From contig NKXN01000002.1 in the NCBI GenBank assembly GCA_002261155.1, forward strand, positions 1 to 64,000: DNA of 64,000 nt, in the 5' to 3' direction. The notes under the pieces are model-generated. The model did no database searches and was not told the DNA's origin. It saw nothing but the letters and a program-made list of their open reading frames with translations. The DNA is from Bacillaceae bacterium SAS-127 (GTDB taxonomy: Bacteria > Bacillota > Bacilli > Bacillales > Domibacillaceae). A program made the position numbers and the translations under genes. Below, one piece after another: positions 49,063-62,181 of the stretch. Position 1 is the stretch's first letter. The number at the start of each line of letters is the position of its first letter.

Positions 49063-49283
49063 GGGATGTAAGGGGAGCGGGGAACAATCCCCCTCCCCTT
49101 TGTCATTGATCGTGACGAATGGGCCGTCTTGACTTGAAAAAGTAGGGAGTCGGCTGGCGGAAAAAAACGGGGCGCCAAAGCCATGAGAACCGGTTTTTTT
49201 CGTCATGTCATCCTCGCTTCCGAAAAGTGAGAATGCCATTTCAATCGATCAATTTTTCAACTAAACAAGGGAGGCCTTTTTGA
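49063..49283 (+). promoter_or_regulatory. Structured leader of pgk
   Basis: The roughly 220-nt leader holds a G/C hairpin at 49070-49100 and two competing pairings. One is TGACGAA (49113-49119) with TTCGTCA (49199-49205). The other is AAAAAAAC (49161-49168) with the T run and flanking CCGG at 49190-49200. The shared T run (49194-49200) means both cannot fully form. This suggests an RNA switch or attenuator, but no ligand domain is recognised. Confidence 0.45.
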
Positions 49284-50468
49284 ATGAACAAGAAGACGAT
49301 CAAGGATGTGGATGTGAAAGGGAAACGCGTGTTTTGTCGCGTCGACTTTAACGTACCAATGAAGGACGGAAAAGTAACGGATGATACACGAATCCGTGCC
49401 GCATTGCCAACCATTCAATATTTGTCTGAGCAAGGAGCGAAAGTGATCCTAGCGAGCCACCTTGGCCGCCCTAAAGGCGAAGTGAAAGAAGAGCTTCGTT
49501 TAACACCTGTTGCTGGTCGCTTGTCTGAGCTTTCTGGCAAAGAAGTCAAAAAAGTCGATGAAGCTTACGGGGAAACTGTTCAAGCAGAAATCGAAAAAAT
49601 GAACGATGGCGATCTTTTACTACTTGAGAATGTTCGCTTTTACCCTGGTGAGGAGAAAAATGACCCTGAATTGGCGCAAGCATTTGCTAGCTTGGCGGAT
49701 GTGTATGTCAATGATGCCTTCGGAGCCGCTCACCGCGCCCATGCATCGACAGAGGGAATTGCTCATCACGTGCCGGCTGTTGCTGGTTTATTAATGGAGA
49801 AGGAGCTTGACGTACTTGGAAAAGCTCTTTCAAACCCAGAACGACCATTTACAGCGATTATTGGTGGAGCGAAAGTAAAAGACAAAATCGATGTCATCGA
49901 TCATTTGCTTGATAAAGTGGACAACTTGATCATCGGCGGCGGACTTGCTTACACATTTGTGAAGGCACAAGGCCATGAAATCGGTAAGTCTTTATTAGAA
50001 GAAGACAAAATTGATTTAGCGAAGCAATTTATCAAAAAAGCCGAAGAAAAAGGCGTATCATTTTTAATGCCAATTGATGCGATTGTAGCCGATCGATTCG
50101 CTGAAGATGCAGAGGCGAAGGAAGTAGCAATTGAGGATATTCCAGCTGATGCCATGGGTCTTGATATTGGACCGAAAACAAGTGAACTTTATAAAGAAGC
50201 GATTCAAAAATCAAAGCTTGTCATTTGGAATGGACCGATGGGTGTATTTGAAATGGATCAGTTTGCTGGTGGAACGAAAGCCGTAGCAGAAGCGTTGGCA
50301 GAAGCTGAAGGTACATATTCTGTGATCGGTGGTGGCGATTCAGCAGCTGCTGTTGAGAAGTTCCAGTTAGCGGATCGTATGAGTCATATTTCAACGGGTG
50401 GCGGCGCTTCCTTAGAATTTATGGAAGGCAAGCAGCTACCTGGTGTAGTCGCTTTAAACGACAAATAA
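49284..50468 (+). CDS. pgk: Phosphoglycerate kinase
   Basis: Pgk transfers phosphate from 1,3-bisphosphoglycerate to ADP. The 394-residue monomer has [14 protein letters not shown] at residues 13-26, SHLGRPKGE, the hinge region and the nucleotide-binding [12 protein letters not shown] with [11 protein letters not shown] near the end. AGGGAGG precedes the ATG. It begins the lower glycolytic operon. Confidence 0.97.
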   Translation: MNKKTIKDVDVKGKRVFCRVDFNVPMKDGKVTDDTRIRAALPTIQYLSEQGAKVILASHLGRPKGEVKEELRLTPVAGRLSELSGKEVKKVDEAYGETVQAEIEKMNDGDLLLLENVRFYPGEEKNDPELAQAFASLADVYVNDAFGAAHRAHASTEGIAHHVPAVAGLLMEKELDVLGKALSNPERPFTAIIGGAKVKDKIDVIDHLLDKVDNLIIGGGLAYTFVKAQGHEIGKSLLEEDKIDLAKQFIKKAEEKGVSFLMPIDAIVADRFAEDAEAKEVAIEDIPADAMGLDIGPKTSELYKEAIQKSKLVIWNGPMGVFEMDQFAGGTKAVAEALAEAEGTYSVIGGGDSAAAVEKFQLADRMSHISTGGGASLEFMEGKQLPGVVALNDK

Positions 50469-50491
50469 GAGAGAAGCATTGGAAAGGATGA

Positions 50492-54104
<3,613 letters not shown>

Positions 54105-54111
54105 GTGATGA

Positions 54112-54142
54112 AAAACCCGACACAATACGTGTTGGGTTTTTT
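54112..54142 (+). terminator. Terminator of the glycolytic operon
   Basis: Stem AAAACCCGACAC with GTGTTGGGTTTT (one G-U pair, AATAC loop), followed by T residues. Confidence 0.88.
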
Positions 54143-54224
54143 TGACGTTAGAATAACCGTTTGAATATTTAGAAAAATGTGTTAATATTTTATGTATATC
54201 GTTGGAGAAGTGGGGTGTGTATAG

Positions 54225-55970
54225 GTGTTTCGGTCGATTAAGATGAACTTTATTGTGGTGACACTCATTCTTTTGGCTGTGCCGGCTTTTGTCATAGGTT
54301 GGATTTCTTATGAGACGTCGAAAGAGGAGCTAAATGAACTCGGAAGACAAAATTTAAAAAATGATGTGCAGTTTGTGCTCGCAACGATTGAAGTGTTGAA
54401 TAAGCAAGTGGAGAAGGGGGCTGTGCCGCTTGAGGAAGCGCAGGAGCAAGTGAAGCAAATGATCCTCGGGCCGAAGCAAGCGGATGGGACGCGCTCGATT
54501 ACGGATCGTTTCGACTTAGGTGAAAGCGGTTACATGTATATCGCTGATGATCAAGGCACCCTTTTGGCTCATCCGCAAATAGAGGGAGACGATTTAATGA
54601 AGATCGTGACGCCTGATGGGGTGAATGTAGGCGAAGCACTTATGGATATTTTAGCTAGTAGTAGTCAAGAAGGTTTCCTTGAGTATACATGGAATTTGCC
54701 GAATTCGGAGGAAACCGCTCCGAAAATCATTTATGTCGCAAATGACCCTCATTGGGGATGGAATGTGACAGCGAGCACTTATATGAAAGACTTTAACGCA
54801 GGGGCAAATCAAATTGTTACTTATTTATTGATAACGTTGATTGCCGCTATTCTGATTGGTACGGTTATTATTTCTATTTATACGAAAAGAATGATTGGCC
54901 CGATTTTGTCGATTGAGCGTGAAGTTCGATACATTGCTAAAGGAGATTTAAGCAAGCCGTCGTTATCGATTCAGCGTAAAGATGAAATTGGTCGATTAGG
55001 TCAAAATATTGATAGGATGAAGGTAGAATTGAAGCGAATGATTCAAGAAGTGGCTTATCACGCTGAAAAAGTGAATGATTCCTCAGTCGAATTAAGTGTC
55101 GTGTCCGAAGAAGCAGGTAAAGCATCTGAACAAATTACCCATTCGATGATGGGCATCGCGACAGCTTCAGAGGCTCAAAAGGCGTTCACTGTTAATACGA
55201 TAGAGACGACGAAGCAAATGAATGAAGCGATTTCAGACATTCATCATCAGTCGCAGCAAGCGGTTCGCGCGGTTGAAACGACGACAAAAGCGGCGAAAGA
55301 TGGGGTGCAGGTGCTCACGACTTCCGTTGCACAGATGAATGACATGACCTATTCTTTTGCTAGTTTAGCGACGGATATTTCTAGCTTAGTGGAGCAAACG
55401 GAGCATATTGATGACATCGTTCAAGTCATTTCTGATATTGCGAAACAAACGAATTTATTAGCGCTGAATGCCTCGATTGAAGCGGCTAGAGCCGGAGAGC
55501 ATGGCAAAGGCTTTGCGGTTGTCGCGGAGGAAGTAAAGAAACTCGCAGAACAATCGGCCGCTTCGACGGAACAAATTAAACCGATGATTCAAACGATTCA
55601 GCAGCAAGTGAAAAAAGTAGAAGTGAGCATGACGGAATCGACCGCCAATGTTCGCTCCAGTGTCCAAACCATTGATCAAGCCAATGGCGACTTTCAAACG
55701 ATCGAATCGTCTGTTGAGGGGATGCAACAAGTTATTGTTCATGTCTCCTCTAAGATCGAAGACATTCGCCAAGATGTCGCCCACATCGTTTCTACGATAG
55801 AAACGTTAGACGAAGGGGCCCAGCAAGCAGCTACTAATACGGAACAAATTGCTAGAGCGACGGAGGAACAGCTCGCTTCGATGGAAGAAATTAATGCCTC
55901 CTCCGCTATATTAGCAGGACTTGCCGATGAGCTTCATCAAACCGTTCAACGATTTAAAACAAGCGAATAG
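54225..55970 (+). CDS. Methyl-accepting chemotaxis protein with Cache domain
   Basis: A 581-residue chemoreceptor: membrane helix (about 8-28), an extracellular single-Cache domain (about 35-200, with the [17 protein letters not shown] motif), a second helix (about 203-225), HAMP, and a signalling domain with the tip [22 protein letters not shown] near 410. Start GTG 54225 with a G-rich site upstream. It is monocistronic and its ligand unknown. It is unlike the receptor at 43185 in its sensor part. Confidence 0.9.
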   Translation: MFRSIKMNFIVVTLILLAVPAFVIGWISYETSKEELNELGRQNLKNDVQFVLATIEVLNKQVEKGAVPLEEAQEQVKQMILGPKQADGTRSITDRFDLGESGYMYIADDQGTLLAHPQIEGDDLMKIVTPDGVNVGEALMDILASSSQEGFLEYTWNLPNSEETAPKIIYVANDPHWGWNVTASTYMKDFNAGANQIVTYLLITLIAAILIGTVIISIYTKRMIGPILSIEREVRYIAKGDLSKPSLSIQRKDEIGRLGQNIDRMKVELKRMIQEVAYHAEKVNDSSVELSVVSEEAGKASEQITHSMMGIATASEAQKAFTVNTIETTKQMNEAISDIHHQSQQAVRAVETTTKAAKDGVQVLTTSVAQMNDMTYSFASLATDISSLVEQTEHIDDIVQVISDIAKQTNLLALNASIEAARAGEHGKGFAVVAEEVKKLAEQSAASTEQIKPMIQTIQQQVKKVEVSMTESTANVRSSVQTIDQANGDFQTIESSVEGMQQVIVHVSSKIEDIRQDVAHIVSTIETLDEGAQQAATNTEQIARATEEQLASMEEINASSAILAGLADELHQTVQRFKTSE

Positions 55971-56048
55971 AATTCTTGTTTTTCAAATTCCAATTCTTAT
56001 GTTAAAATAAGAATATTCGTATGTTCGTTTGATGGAGGGTAAAAAAAC

Positions 56049-56285
56049 ATGTTGCATACAATCTTAATGGTTTCTCTTGTCATCGTGTCGATTGCGTTAA
56101 TTGCGGTTGTTCTTCTTCAATCTGGTAAAAGCGCGGGTCTATCTGGAGCGATCTCTGGTGGTGCGGAACAGCTTTTCGGTAAACAAAAAGCACGCGGCAT
56201 TGATTTAGTGCTACACCGTGCTACGGTCGTATTAGCGGTTTTATTCTTTGGCTTAACGATCGCTGTATCCTATTTAGGACTATAA
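56049..56285 (+). CDS. secG: Preprotein translocase subunit SecG
   Basis: SecG is the small auxiliary subunit of the SecYEG channel. The 78-residue protein has two membrane helices joined by the conserved [23 protein letters not shown] loop (shown in part). An extended -10 (TGTTAAAAT at 56000-56008) and GGAGGGT precede the ATG. It begins the secG-est-rnr-smpB-ssrA group known from bacilli. Confidence 0.94.
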   Translation: MLHTILMVSLVIVSIALIAVVLLQSGKSAGLSGAISGGAEQLFGKQKARGIDLVLHRATVVLAVLFFGLTIAVSYLGL

Positions 56286-56286
56286 T

Positions 56287-56317
56287 AAAAAAGCATCCGT
56301 ACGGGTGCTTTTTTTAT
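56287..56317 (+). terminator. Terminator after secG
   Basis: AAAAAAGCATCC pairs with GGGTGCTTTTTT (one G-U) around GTAC, then further T residues. Confidence 0.85.
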
Positions 56318-56335
56318 TTTGGGAATTGTGATCGG

Positions 56336-56461
56336 ATCGGGCGGGAAATCGCTCTTTTTAGTCGCGAATAGGAGGAAATCGGGCAGGAATGAGCGATTAT
56401 TGGGCATGAACTGTGTCAAATCAGGCGAGAAATTTGTCGAATTAGTCATCAGTTCCGCTTA
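56336..56461 (+). repeat. Three degenerate 42-bp tandem repeats
   Basis: Units begin at 56336, 56378 and 56420, exactly 42 bases apart, with ATCGGGCGGGAAAT, ATCGGGCAGGAATG and ATCAGGCGAGAAAT. Similarity weakens toward the end of each unit. Together with the two flanking terminator and promoter regions they fill the gap between secG and est. Confidence 0.6.
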
Positions 56462-56561
56462 ATTCCCACCCTCCTACTAGCTACTAGAGGAAATTTTTCG
56501 TAAAATAATGTTGAGAGTTGAAGGAACGGTCCATACTAGAGAGAAGGAGCTTTTATGCATC

Positions 56562-57308
56562 ATGAAATTAACTTTACCACAACCATTTACATTTGAAGCA
56601 GGCAAGCGGGCGGTGCTGTTGCTCCACGGGTTTACAGGTAATTCTTCGGATGTCCGCATGCTCGGTCGCTTTTTAGAGAAACAAGGGTACACGTCTCACG
56701 CTCCTCATTATAAAGGGCATGGCGTACCACCCGAGGAGCTTGTGTTAACGGGACCTGATGATTGGTGGCAAGATGTACTTGATGGGTATAATCACTTGAA
56801 AGAGCTTGGCTATAATGAAATTGCGGTAGCGGGTCTTTCACTTGGCGGTGTATTTTCTTTAAAGTTAGCGGAAACAGCACCAGTTAAAGGCGTGATCACG
56901 ATGTGCGCCCCGATGTATTTCAAAAGTGAAGAAGTCATGTACAATGGTGTTGTAGAATATGCGCGCGGATTTAAAAAGTTTGAAGGGAAATCGGAAGACG
57001 TTATTGAAAAAGAGATGGAACAATTTAAAAAGACGCCGATGAATACGTTACAGGCTTTGCAATATTTAATCGCTGACGTTCGTGCGAGCATTGATATGAT
57101 TTATGCGCCGACGTTTGTTGTTCAAGCGCGCCACGATGAAATGATTAACCCGAACAGCGCCAACATTATTTATGAAGAAATCGAGTCAACGATGAAGGAA
57201 ATGAAATGGTATGAAGAGTCCGGTCATGTGATCACACTAGATAAAGAGAAACAGCAGCTTCATGAAGATGTGTATCAATTTTTAGAGCGGTTAGACTGGA
57301 CAGTTTAA
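56562..57308 (+). CDS. est: Carboxylesterase Est
   Basis: A 248-residue alpha/beta hydrolase closely like B. subtilis YvaK and the Geobacillus Est30 esterase. It has the oxyanion HGFTG, the nucleophile elbow GLSLGG (Ser near 94), Asp in QARHDEMI and His in SGHVITLD. It hydrolyses short to medium acyl esters; the natural substrate is unknown. ATG 56562 fits the family start, although GAAGGAG lies about 13 nt away, farther than usual. Confidence 0.92.
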   Translation: MKLTLPQPFTFEAGKRAVLLLHGFTGNSSDVRMLGRFLEKQGYTSHAPHYKGHGVPPEELVLTGPDDWWQDVLDGYNHLKELGYNEIAVAGLSLGGVFSLKLAETAPVKGVITMCAPMYFKSEEVMYNGVVEYARGFKKFEGKSEDVIEKEMEQFKKTPMNTLQALQYLIADVRASIDMIYAPTFVVQARHDEMINPNSANIIYEEIESTMKEMKWYEESGHVITLDKEKQQLHEDVYQFLERLDWTV

Positions 57309-57328
57309 AGAGAACAGGAGGGAAAGAG

Positions 57329-59674
57329 ATGGAACAAGAAATAAAGCAGTATGTTGAACAACTGTTAACATATATGAAAGAAGAAAGCTACAAGCCGCTA
57401 ACGGTGAAAGAGCTAGAAGAAGCACTTGGAATAGACGATTCTTCTGATTTTAAAGAGTTTGTGAAAGCACTTGTGCATATGGAAGAAAAGGGTCTCGTCG
57501 TTCGTACGAGAGCAAACCGCTACGGCTTACCGGAAAAAATGAATTTAGTTCGCGGGAAAATTTCTGGTCATGCGAAAGGTTTTGCTTTTTTACTACCAGA
57601 GGAGCCAGGAATGGATGATATTTTCATTCCGCCACATGAAACAAATGGGGTATTGAACGGAGATATTGCTCTTGTCCGAATCACATCTGAAACGAGTGGA
57701 TCACGCCGTGAAGGAACGGTCGTCCGCATTTTAGAACGAGGCAAAAGCGAAATCGTTGGAACTTACACCGACAGTAAGCATTTCGGCTTTGTCGTTCCAG
57801 ATGATAAAAAGTTCGCCAGCGACATTTTTATCCCGAAAGAAGTGACGAAAGGAGCGGTCGAAGGGCATAAAGTCGTCGTGAAAATTACGTCGTATCCGGA
57901 AGGCCGTAAAAATGCCGAGGGTGAGATCATCGAAATTCTTGGGCATAAAAATGATCCTGGTGTCGATATTATGTCCGTCATTTATAAGCATGGCTTGCCA
58001 CAGGAGTTTCCGGAAGAAGTGATGGAACAAGCGAATTCAGTGCCCGATACAATTGACCCGAAAGATACGGAAAATCGCCGTGATCTACGCGGGGAAATGA
58101 TTGTGACGATTGATGGGGCTGACGCAAAAGACCTTGATGATGCGGTCACAGTGACGAAGCTTGATAATGGAAACTATAAATTAGGTGTGCATATTGCCGA
58201 TGTTAGCCATTATGTGACAGAAGGCTCTCCGATTGATGAAGAAGCATATGAGCGCGGCACGAGTGTTTATTTAGTGGACCGTGTGATTCCGATGATTCCG
58301 CATCGCCTATCCAACGGAATTTGCTCACTTAATCCAAAAGTCGATCGATTGACGCTGTCTTGTGAAATGGAAATTAATGCGGCTGGAGAAGTCGTGAGCC
58401 ATGAAATTTTCCAAAGCGTGATTAAAACGACAGAGCGTATGACGTATAGCGATGTGAACAGCATCCTTGTTGAAAAAGATGAAGAGCTACGTCAAACATA
58501 CGAGCCGCTCGTGCCGGTATTTGAAGATATGGAAACACTCGCGTCGATCTTGCGTGACAAGCGGAAAAAACGTGGGGCGATTGATTTCGACTTTAAAGAA
58601 GCAAAAGTATTAGTCGATGAAGACGGCAAGCCGACGGATGTCGTGTTGCGCGAGCGTTCAGTGGCGGAGCGTTTAATCGAAGAGTTTATGCTTGTCGCCA
58701 ATGAAACGGTAGCGGAGCATTTCCATTGGATGGACGTGCCGTTTATGTATCGAATTCACGAAGACCCGAAAGAAGACAAGCTTCAGCGCTTCTTTGAATT
58801 CATTACGAACTTCGGCTTAATCGTGAAAGGAACAGCGAATGTCGTTCACCCGCGTGCGCTGCAAGAAATTATTGAAGCAATCGAAGGTAAGCCGGAAGAA
58901 GTCGTTATTTCTACCGTGATGCTACGCTCGATGCAGCAAGCGAAATACAATCCAGAGAGCCTTGGTCACTTCGGATTATCGACCGAATTTTACACACATT
59001 TCACGTCACCGATTCGTCGTTACCCAGATTTAATCGTGCATCGTTTAATTCGCACGTATTTAATTAATGGAGAAATCGATCCGGCGACACAAGCGAAATG
59101 GGATGCCCGTTTGCCAGGCATTGCCGAACATACATCAAATATGGAGCGCCGTGCGGTTGATGCTGAGCGCGACACCGATGAAATGAAAAAAGCGGAATAT
59201 ATGCTTGATAAAATTGGCGAGGAGTACGATGGCATTATTAGCTCTGTCACCAATTTCGGGATGTTTGTCGAGCTGCCAAATACGATTGAAGGGCTCGTTC
59301 ACGTCTCCTATATGACGGATGACTATTATCGTTACGATGAACGTCACTTTGCGATGATTGGTGAGCGTACCGGAAACGTCTTCCGCATTGGCGATGAAAT
59401 TACTGTTCGTGTGACCAACGTGAACAAAGACGAGCAATCGATCGACTTTGAAATCGTCGGCATGAAAAATGTGAAAAAACGTTCGTTTAAAGAACAACCA
59501 AAAGTGGTAAAATTAAAATCCAACGACCAGAAAAAACGTGGCCCACAAGGCAACAGCGAGAAAGAACCCGCGGGAGAATGGTCCAATCAGCCTTCTCGTA
59601 AAAAGAAAAAACGCGGCAAATTTTACGAAGGTGTGCCGAAGAAAATGAAGAAACAACGTAAAAATAAACAATAA
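57329..59674 (+). CDS. rnr: Ribonuclease R
   Basis: RNase R is a processive 3'-5' exoribonuclease that can degrade structured RNA; it works in mRNA and rRNA quality control and, with SmpB-tmRNA, on non-stop mRNAs. The 781-residue protein has an N-terminal HTH, two cold-shock domains, the RNB catalytic core ([16 protein letters not shown] with the metal Asp cluster; [27 protein letters not shown]), an S1 domain (about 645-725) and a Lys/Arg-rich tail. GGAGGG precedes the ATG. Confidence 0.97.
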   Translation: MEQEIKQYVEQLLTYMKEESYKPLTVKELEEALGIDDSSDFKEFVKALVHMEEKGLVVRTRANRYGLPEKMNLVRGKISGHAKGFAFLLPEEPGMDDIFIPPHETNGVLNGDIALVRITSETSGSRREGTVVRILERGKSEIVGTYTDSKHFGFVVPDDKKFASDIFIPKEVTKGAVEGHKVVVKITSYPEGRKNAEGEIIEILGHKNDPGVDIMSVIYKHGLPQEFPEEVMEQANSVPDTIDPKDTENRRDLRGEMIVTIDGADAKDLDDAVTVTKLDNGNYKLGVHIADVSHYVTEGSPIDEEAYERGTSVYLVDRVIPMIPHRLSNGICSLNPKVDRLTLSCEMEINAAGEVVSHEIFQSVIKTTERMTYSDVNSILVEKDEELRQTYEPLVPVFEDMETLASILRDKRKKRGAIDFDFKEAKVLVDEDGKPTDVVLRERSVAERLIEEFMLVANETVAEHFHWMDVPFMYRIHEDPKEDKLQRFFEFITNFGLIVKGTANVVHPRALQEIIEAIEGKPEEVVISTVMLRSMQQAKYNPESLGHFGLSTEFYTHFTSPIRRYPDLIVHRLIRTYLINGEIDPATQAKWDARLPGIAEHTSNMERRAVDAERDTDEMKKAEYMLDKIGEEYDGIISSVTNFGMFVELPNTIEGLVHVSYMTDDYYRYDERHFAMIGERTGNVFRIGDEITVRVTNVNKDEQSIDFEIVGMKNVKKRSFKEQPKVVKLKSNDQKKRGPQGNSEKEPAGEWSNQPSRKKKKRGKFYEGVPKKMKKQRKNKQ

Positions 59675-59679
59675 TTAGT

Positions 59680-59705
59680 GAGCCGGCAGTTACGGCTGCC
59701 GGCTC
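59680..59705. other. Perfect GC hairpin between rnr and smpB
   Basis: GAGCCGGCAG and CTGCCGGCTC form a perfect 10-bp stem with a TTACGG loop. No T run follows, so it is not a normal intrinsic terminator; RNA processing or 3'-end protection is more likely. Confidence 0.7.
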
Positions 59706-59730
59706 AAATGAAAAATGGAAGGTGAAGCAA

Positions 59731-60201
59731 ATGCCAAAGGGAGAGGGAAAAGTCGTTGCTCAAAATAAAAAAGCGCGCCACGACTATTTTATTGAAGAAA
59801 CATATGAAGCGGGAATTGTGCTCCAAGGAACAGAAATCAAATCGATCCGCAATGGCCGCGTCAACTTGAAGGATGCATTCGCACGTATTCAACAGGGAGA
59901 AGTGTTCGTTCATAACATGCACATTAGCACGTATGAGCAAGGAAACCGTTACAATCATGATCCGCTACGCACGAGAAAACTGCTTTTACACCGCAAGCAA
60001 ATTAACAAGCTGATCGGGGAATCGAAAGAAGCGGGTTATGCAATTGTGCCGCTGAAGCTCTACTTAAAAGACGGCTATGCAAAGCTGTTAATCGGTCTAG
60101 GAAAAGGGAAAAAGAAATACGACAAGCGCGAAGACTTGAAGAAGAAAGAAGCGAAACGAGATATCGATCGTGCCTTCCGTGACCGTCAAAAAGGAATGTA
60201 A
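59731..60201 (+). CDS. smpB: SsrA-binding protein SmpB
   Basis: SmpB binds the tRNA-like domain of tmRNA and places it in the A site of stalled ribosomes. The 156-residue protein has the OB-fold core ([20 protein letters not shown] region; [18 protein letters not shown]) and the basic C-terminal tail ending [18 protein letters not shown] 59731 has GGAAGGTGAAG upstream; an earlier in-frame ATG is less likely. Its RNA partner ssrA lies just downstream. Confidence 0.96.
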   Translation: MPKGEGKVVAQNKKARHDYFIEETYEAGIVLQGTEIKSIRNGRVNLKDAFARIQQGEVFVHNMHISTYEQGNRYNHDPLRTRKLLLHRKQINKLIGESKEAGYAIVPLKLYLKDGYAKLLIGLGKGKKKYDKREDLKKKEAKRDIDRAFRDRQKGM

Positions 60202-60240
60202 TACCAGCGTCGATCGGAGAAAAGAACATGTTTCTTTTCC

Positions 60241-60364
60241 AACTAGGTGAATGTCTAGTTCCAGGCGTCATCGGCTCGAGGTCAAAAGCCAATCCATCTA
60301 GAAGGTTAAAGAACAACCTTCCAGCCGGCTCGTCTTTTGCTTGTCGCCGATAAACGGACGCCTT
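60241..60364 (-). repeat. Bacillaceae-type palindromic intergenic repeat upstream of ssrA
   Basis: The segment folds almost end to end: AGGCGTC (60263-60269) with GACGCCT (60357-60363), ATCGGC with GCCGAT just inside, and an inner GAAGGTT/AACCTTC hairpin. AACTAG/CTAGTT at 60241-60260 forms a side hairpin. Read on the minus strand it resembles intergenic repeats I recall from other bacilli (GGCGACAAGC...GACGAGCC). It ends where the ssrA promoter begins. Confidence 0.6.
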
Positions 60365-60392
60365 GCACTTTTCGATGTGAGTATGCTATAAT
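60363..60392 (+). promoter_or_regulatory. Promoter of ssrA
   Basis: TTGCAC (60363-60368), an 18-nt spacer and TATAAT (60387-60392) with TG one base before it. The transcript would start near 60399 and needs 5' trimming to 60461. Confidence 0.72.
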
Positions 60393-60460
60393 TAGTCCTG
60401 TCACAACATGACAACTTAGCTCTGGCTGATAGCCTGGAGCATCCGCAACCCTTTTATCAT

Positions 60461-61099
60461 GGGGACGTTACGGATTCGACAGGGGTAGTTCGAGCTTAGG
60501 TTGCGAGTCGAGGGGATCGGCCTCGTTAAAACGTCAAAGCCTATAACTGGCAAACAACAAAACAATTTCGCTTTAGCTGCTTAATAAGCGCTTAGCGGTT
60601 CGCCCCTCCATTACCCGTGTGGTAGGGTAGCGGACTCAACTTTAGCGGGTTACGCCGGATTCCACCGTCTGAGGAAGAAGGAAGAGAACAACCAGACTAG
60701 CGGCTTTAACGCCTGTCGATAGGCAGAAAAGCTTAGCGAAACGCGAATATATCGACTACACTCGTAGAAGCTTAAGTGCCGTTATCTTTGGACGTGGGTT
60801 CGATTAGTAACTAGTCGCCTTGTGTGGTAACGCACAAGTGAACATTCGGCTTGATCGGTGAAACCTAAGTCGCCACGATGCGATAAGGCAATGCCGAGCG
60901 GTGTGTGGAGCAATCCAACAGCCGTGTATCGACTTATAGGCTGCCACTTAGCGGGTAGTACTAGGATACGAAAAACTACTTGAGAATCAAGTAAATCTAT
61001 TTTTCGTATAATACGCCGAAGGACCTGAATCACTCAGGTTCAAGATATAGTCAGTGCCATGTCGAAAGCATGGAATAGCACGTCCCACCGTCTCCACCA
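60461..61099 (+). ncRNA. ssrA: tmRNA (ssrA), interrupted by a group I intron
   Basis: tmRNA rescues stalled ribosomes and tags the nascent chain for proteolysis. The 5' half starts GGGGACGTTACGGATTCGAC. The tag frame (60549-60581, then TAA TAA) encodes GKQQNNFALAA, ending in the usual ALAA. The acceptor stem pairs GGGGACG with CGTCTCC at the far end, and CCA is encoded. The T arm is split: GTGGGTTCGAT ends at 60804 and TCCCAC resumes at 61083. Joining them gives a normal 7-nt T-loop (TTCGATT) and a mature RNA of 361 nt. Function depends on removing the insert at 60805-61082. Confidence 0.93.
60805..61082 (+). other. Group I self-splicing intron in the tmRNA T-loop
   Basis: The upstream exon ends in T and the intron ends in G, as group I chemistry needs. 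P1 is a perfect stem, CGATTAG (60801-60807) with CTAGTCG (60811-60817), with the U-G wobble exactly at the 5' splice site. The core has the S element AAGATATAGTC (61042-61052), whose TAGT pairs with ACTA at 60960-60963 (P7). P8 is ATACGAAAAA/TTTTTCGTAT with an inner hairpin, and P9 is CCATG/CATGG at 61057-61073. A Q-like AATCC lies near 60912. It is 278 nt long with no homing endonuclease gene. Confidence 0.9.
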
Positions 61100-61122
61100 A
61101 ATACATATTTGGTGGTTTTTTG
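61094..61122 (+). terminator. Terminator of ssrA
   Basis: CCACCAAAT (61094-61102) pairs with ATTTGGTGG (61107-61115), followed by a long T-rich run. It overlaps the encoded CCA end. Confidence 0.85.
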
Positions 61123-61128
61123 TTTTTT

Positions 61129-61296
61129 TTATAGCTGAAAAAATTCTTCCTCAAACGACAACTTCTTTCTTAATGACTCTGGAGAATACTTTCCGTTTCG
61201 CGGAGTTACTCTCTCGTAGTTTTCCACAATCCATTCTGCACGTTTTCTTTTTTTCTTATTTGATGAAGGGCTTTTTAGGGTGGTTATATGAAAACA
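61129..61296 (-). pseudogene. Possible gene relic, minus strand
   Basis: An open frame of about 55 codons without a usable start encodes a protein-like sequence including KRAEWIVENYERVTPRNGK, then SPESLRKKLSFEEEFFQL and a stop. It lies directly behind the ssrA terminator, a common integration zone. I cannot assign a family. Confidence 0.3.
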
Positions 61297-61299
61297 TTA

Positions 61300-61490
61300 T
61301 GTAAGTGCAGCAACTTCACATTACGAACCAACTTATTATGAGCTTGCGAAAAAATGGATTTGCTGACTTACCAGATTTTGTGTTATCGTTGACTATGTAG
61401 ATGGCAAACTGCAAGATGTGAGGCAACAATTGAATTATAGTGAAACGGGTTGGTTTAGAGGCACTAAAAAAATAGCAAGAGGTGAGCAAA
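61300..61490 (+). pseudogene. Decayed coding remnants between ssrA and the next gene
   Basis: Protein-like pieces occur in different frames, interrupted by stops: SHYEPTYYELAKKWIC then stop, and VIVDYVDGKLQDVRQQLNY followed by SETGWFRGTKKIARGEQIENW, the latter running into the next gene in another frame. This looks like a degraded phage or island gene. No family is recognised. Confidence 0.4.
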
Positions 61491-62120
61491 TTGAAAATTG
61501 GACAATCTCCTTTTCAACCAATCATACCGAAACTAGGGAAAAAAGAAAAAATAGCTGATACGGAAGCGACAGTTTTGCAGCAATTAACCGATTCGAAGCA
61601 AGCGATAAAGGAAACCATACAGCGACAAATTGCTGAAATCGAAGAAGCGCGCACGGATATGGGAGAGGATGATCCGAAGGCACAGCGTTTAATTGAAAAT
61701 TTTAAAAACGGCGAAAAGCTAACACCAGAGGAAATGGCGTATGTGCGTAAAAATGCACCGGGTATCATTGATTACATTGATCGCATTACACGTGAGCGTG
61801 AAGTTATTGAACTAAGTATGAAAATGGCACCGACAAAAACAGATGTACAAATGGTTGCGTTTCGTGCATCGAAGCAAATTGAAAAGCATCAAAATCCAGA
61901 AGAGCGTGAAATTCGCGCGAAGCATTTAGCTGATGCCAAGCACGAGTATGAGCAAACGGATGAATACAAGGAAAAGCCGAATAGTCCGTTAGAAAAACAA
62001 GAAAAACCCGCTACGATTAGCTACAAACCAAATCAAAAGCAATCCATCGAAATGGCAAAAGTCGCCTATGAACAGGTGAAGCCTCAAAAGAAAGAGAACA
62101 CAATTCAATATGACCAGTAA
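61491..62120 (+). CDS. Charged helical protein of unknown function
   Basis: A 209-residue soluble protein, highly charged and mostly helical, with proline-rich ends. Features seen are LTPEEMAYVRKNAPGIIDYI in the middle and KHQNPEEREIRAKHLADAKH later. I do not recognise the family; the position after ssrA and the surrounding relics suggest a phage- or island-derived gene. TTG 61491 has AAGAGGTGAG at good spacing; a GTG nine bases earlier is the alternative. A hairpin with TTTTTT (about 62123-62180) follows. Confidence 0.6.
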   Translation: MKIGQSPFQPIIPKLGKKEKIADTEATVLQQLTDSKQAIKETIQRQIAEIEEARTDMGEDDPKAQRLIENFKNGEKLTPEEMAYVRKNAPGIIDYIDRITREREVIELSMKMAPTKTDVQMVAFRASKQIEKHQNPEEREIRAKHLADAKHEYEQTDEYKEKPNSPLEKQEKPATISYKPNQKQSIEMAKVAYEQVKPQKKENTIQYDQ

Positions 62121-62122
62121 GA

Positions 62123-62180
62123 AAAATAAACCACTTAAATAGCCAACTGCCTGAACTTTTTAGGTGGTGGGTTATTTTTT
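62123..62180 (+). terminator. Probable terminator before the IS4-type element
   Basis: AAATAAACCAC and ACCACC-type arms pair with GGTGGTGGGTTATT, followed by TTTTTT. The loop is long. Confidence 0.55.
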
Positions 62181-62181
62181 A

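Noticed and set aside
49024-49239. 71-codon minus-strand frame in the pgk leader
   Set aside because: No ribosome site; it is explained by the complementary strand of the structured leader and overlaps the internal promoter.
60782-61033. 83-codon minus-strand frame over the ssrA intron
   Set aside because: It is the antisense of the tmRNA exon and the intron core, not a homing endonuclease.
61059-61304. 81-codon plus-strand frame starting in the intron
   Set aside because: It begins inside P9, crosses the tmRNA 3' end and terminator, and has no ribosome site.
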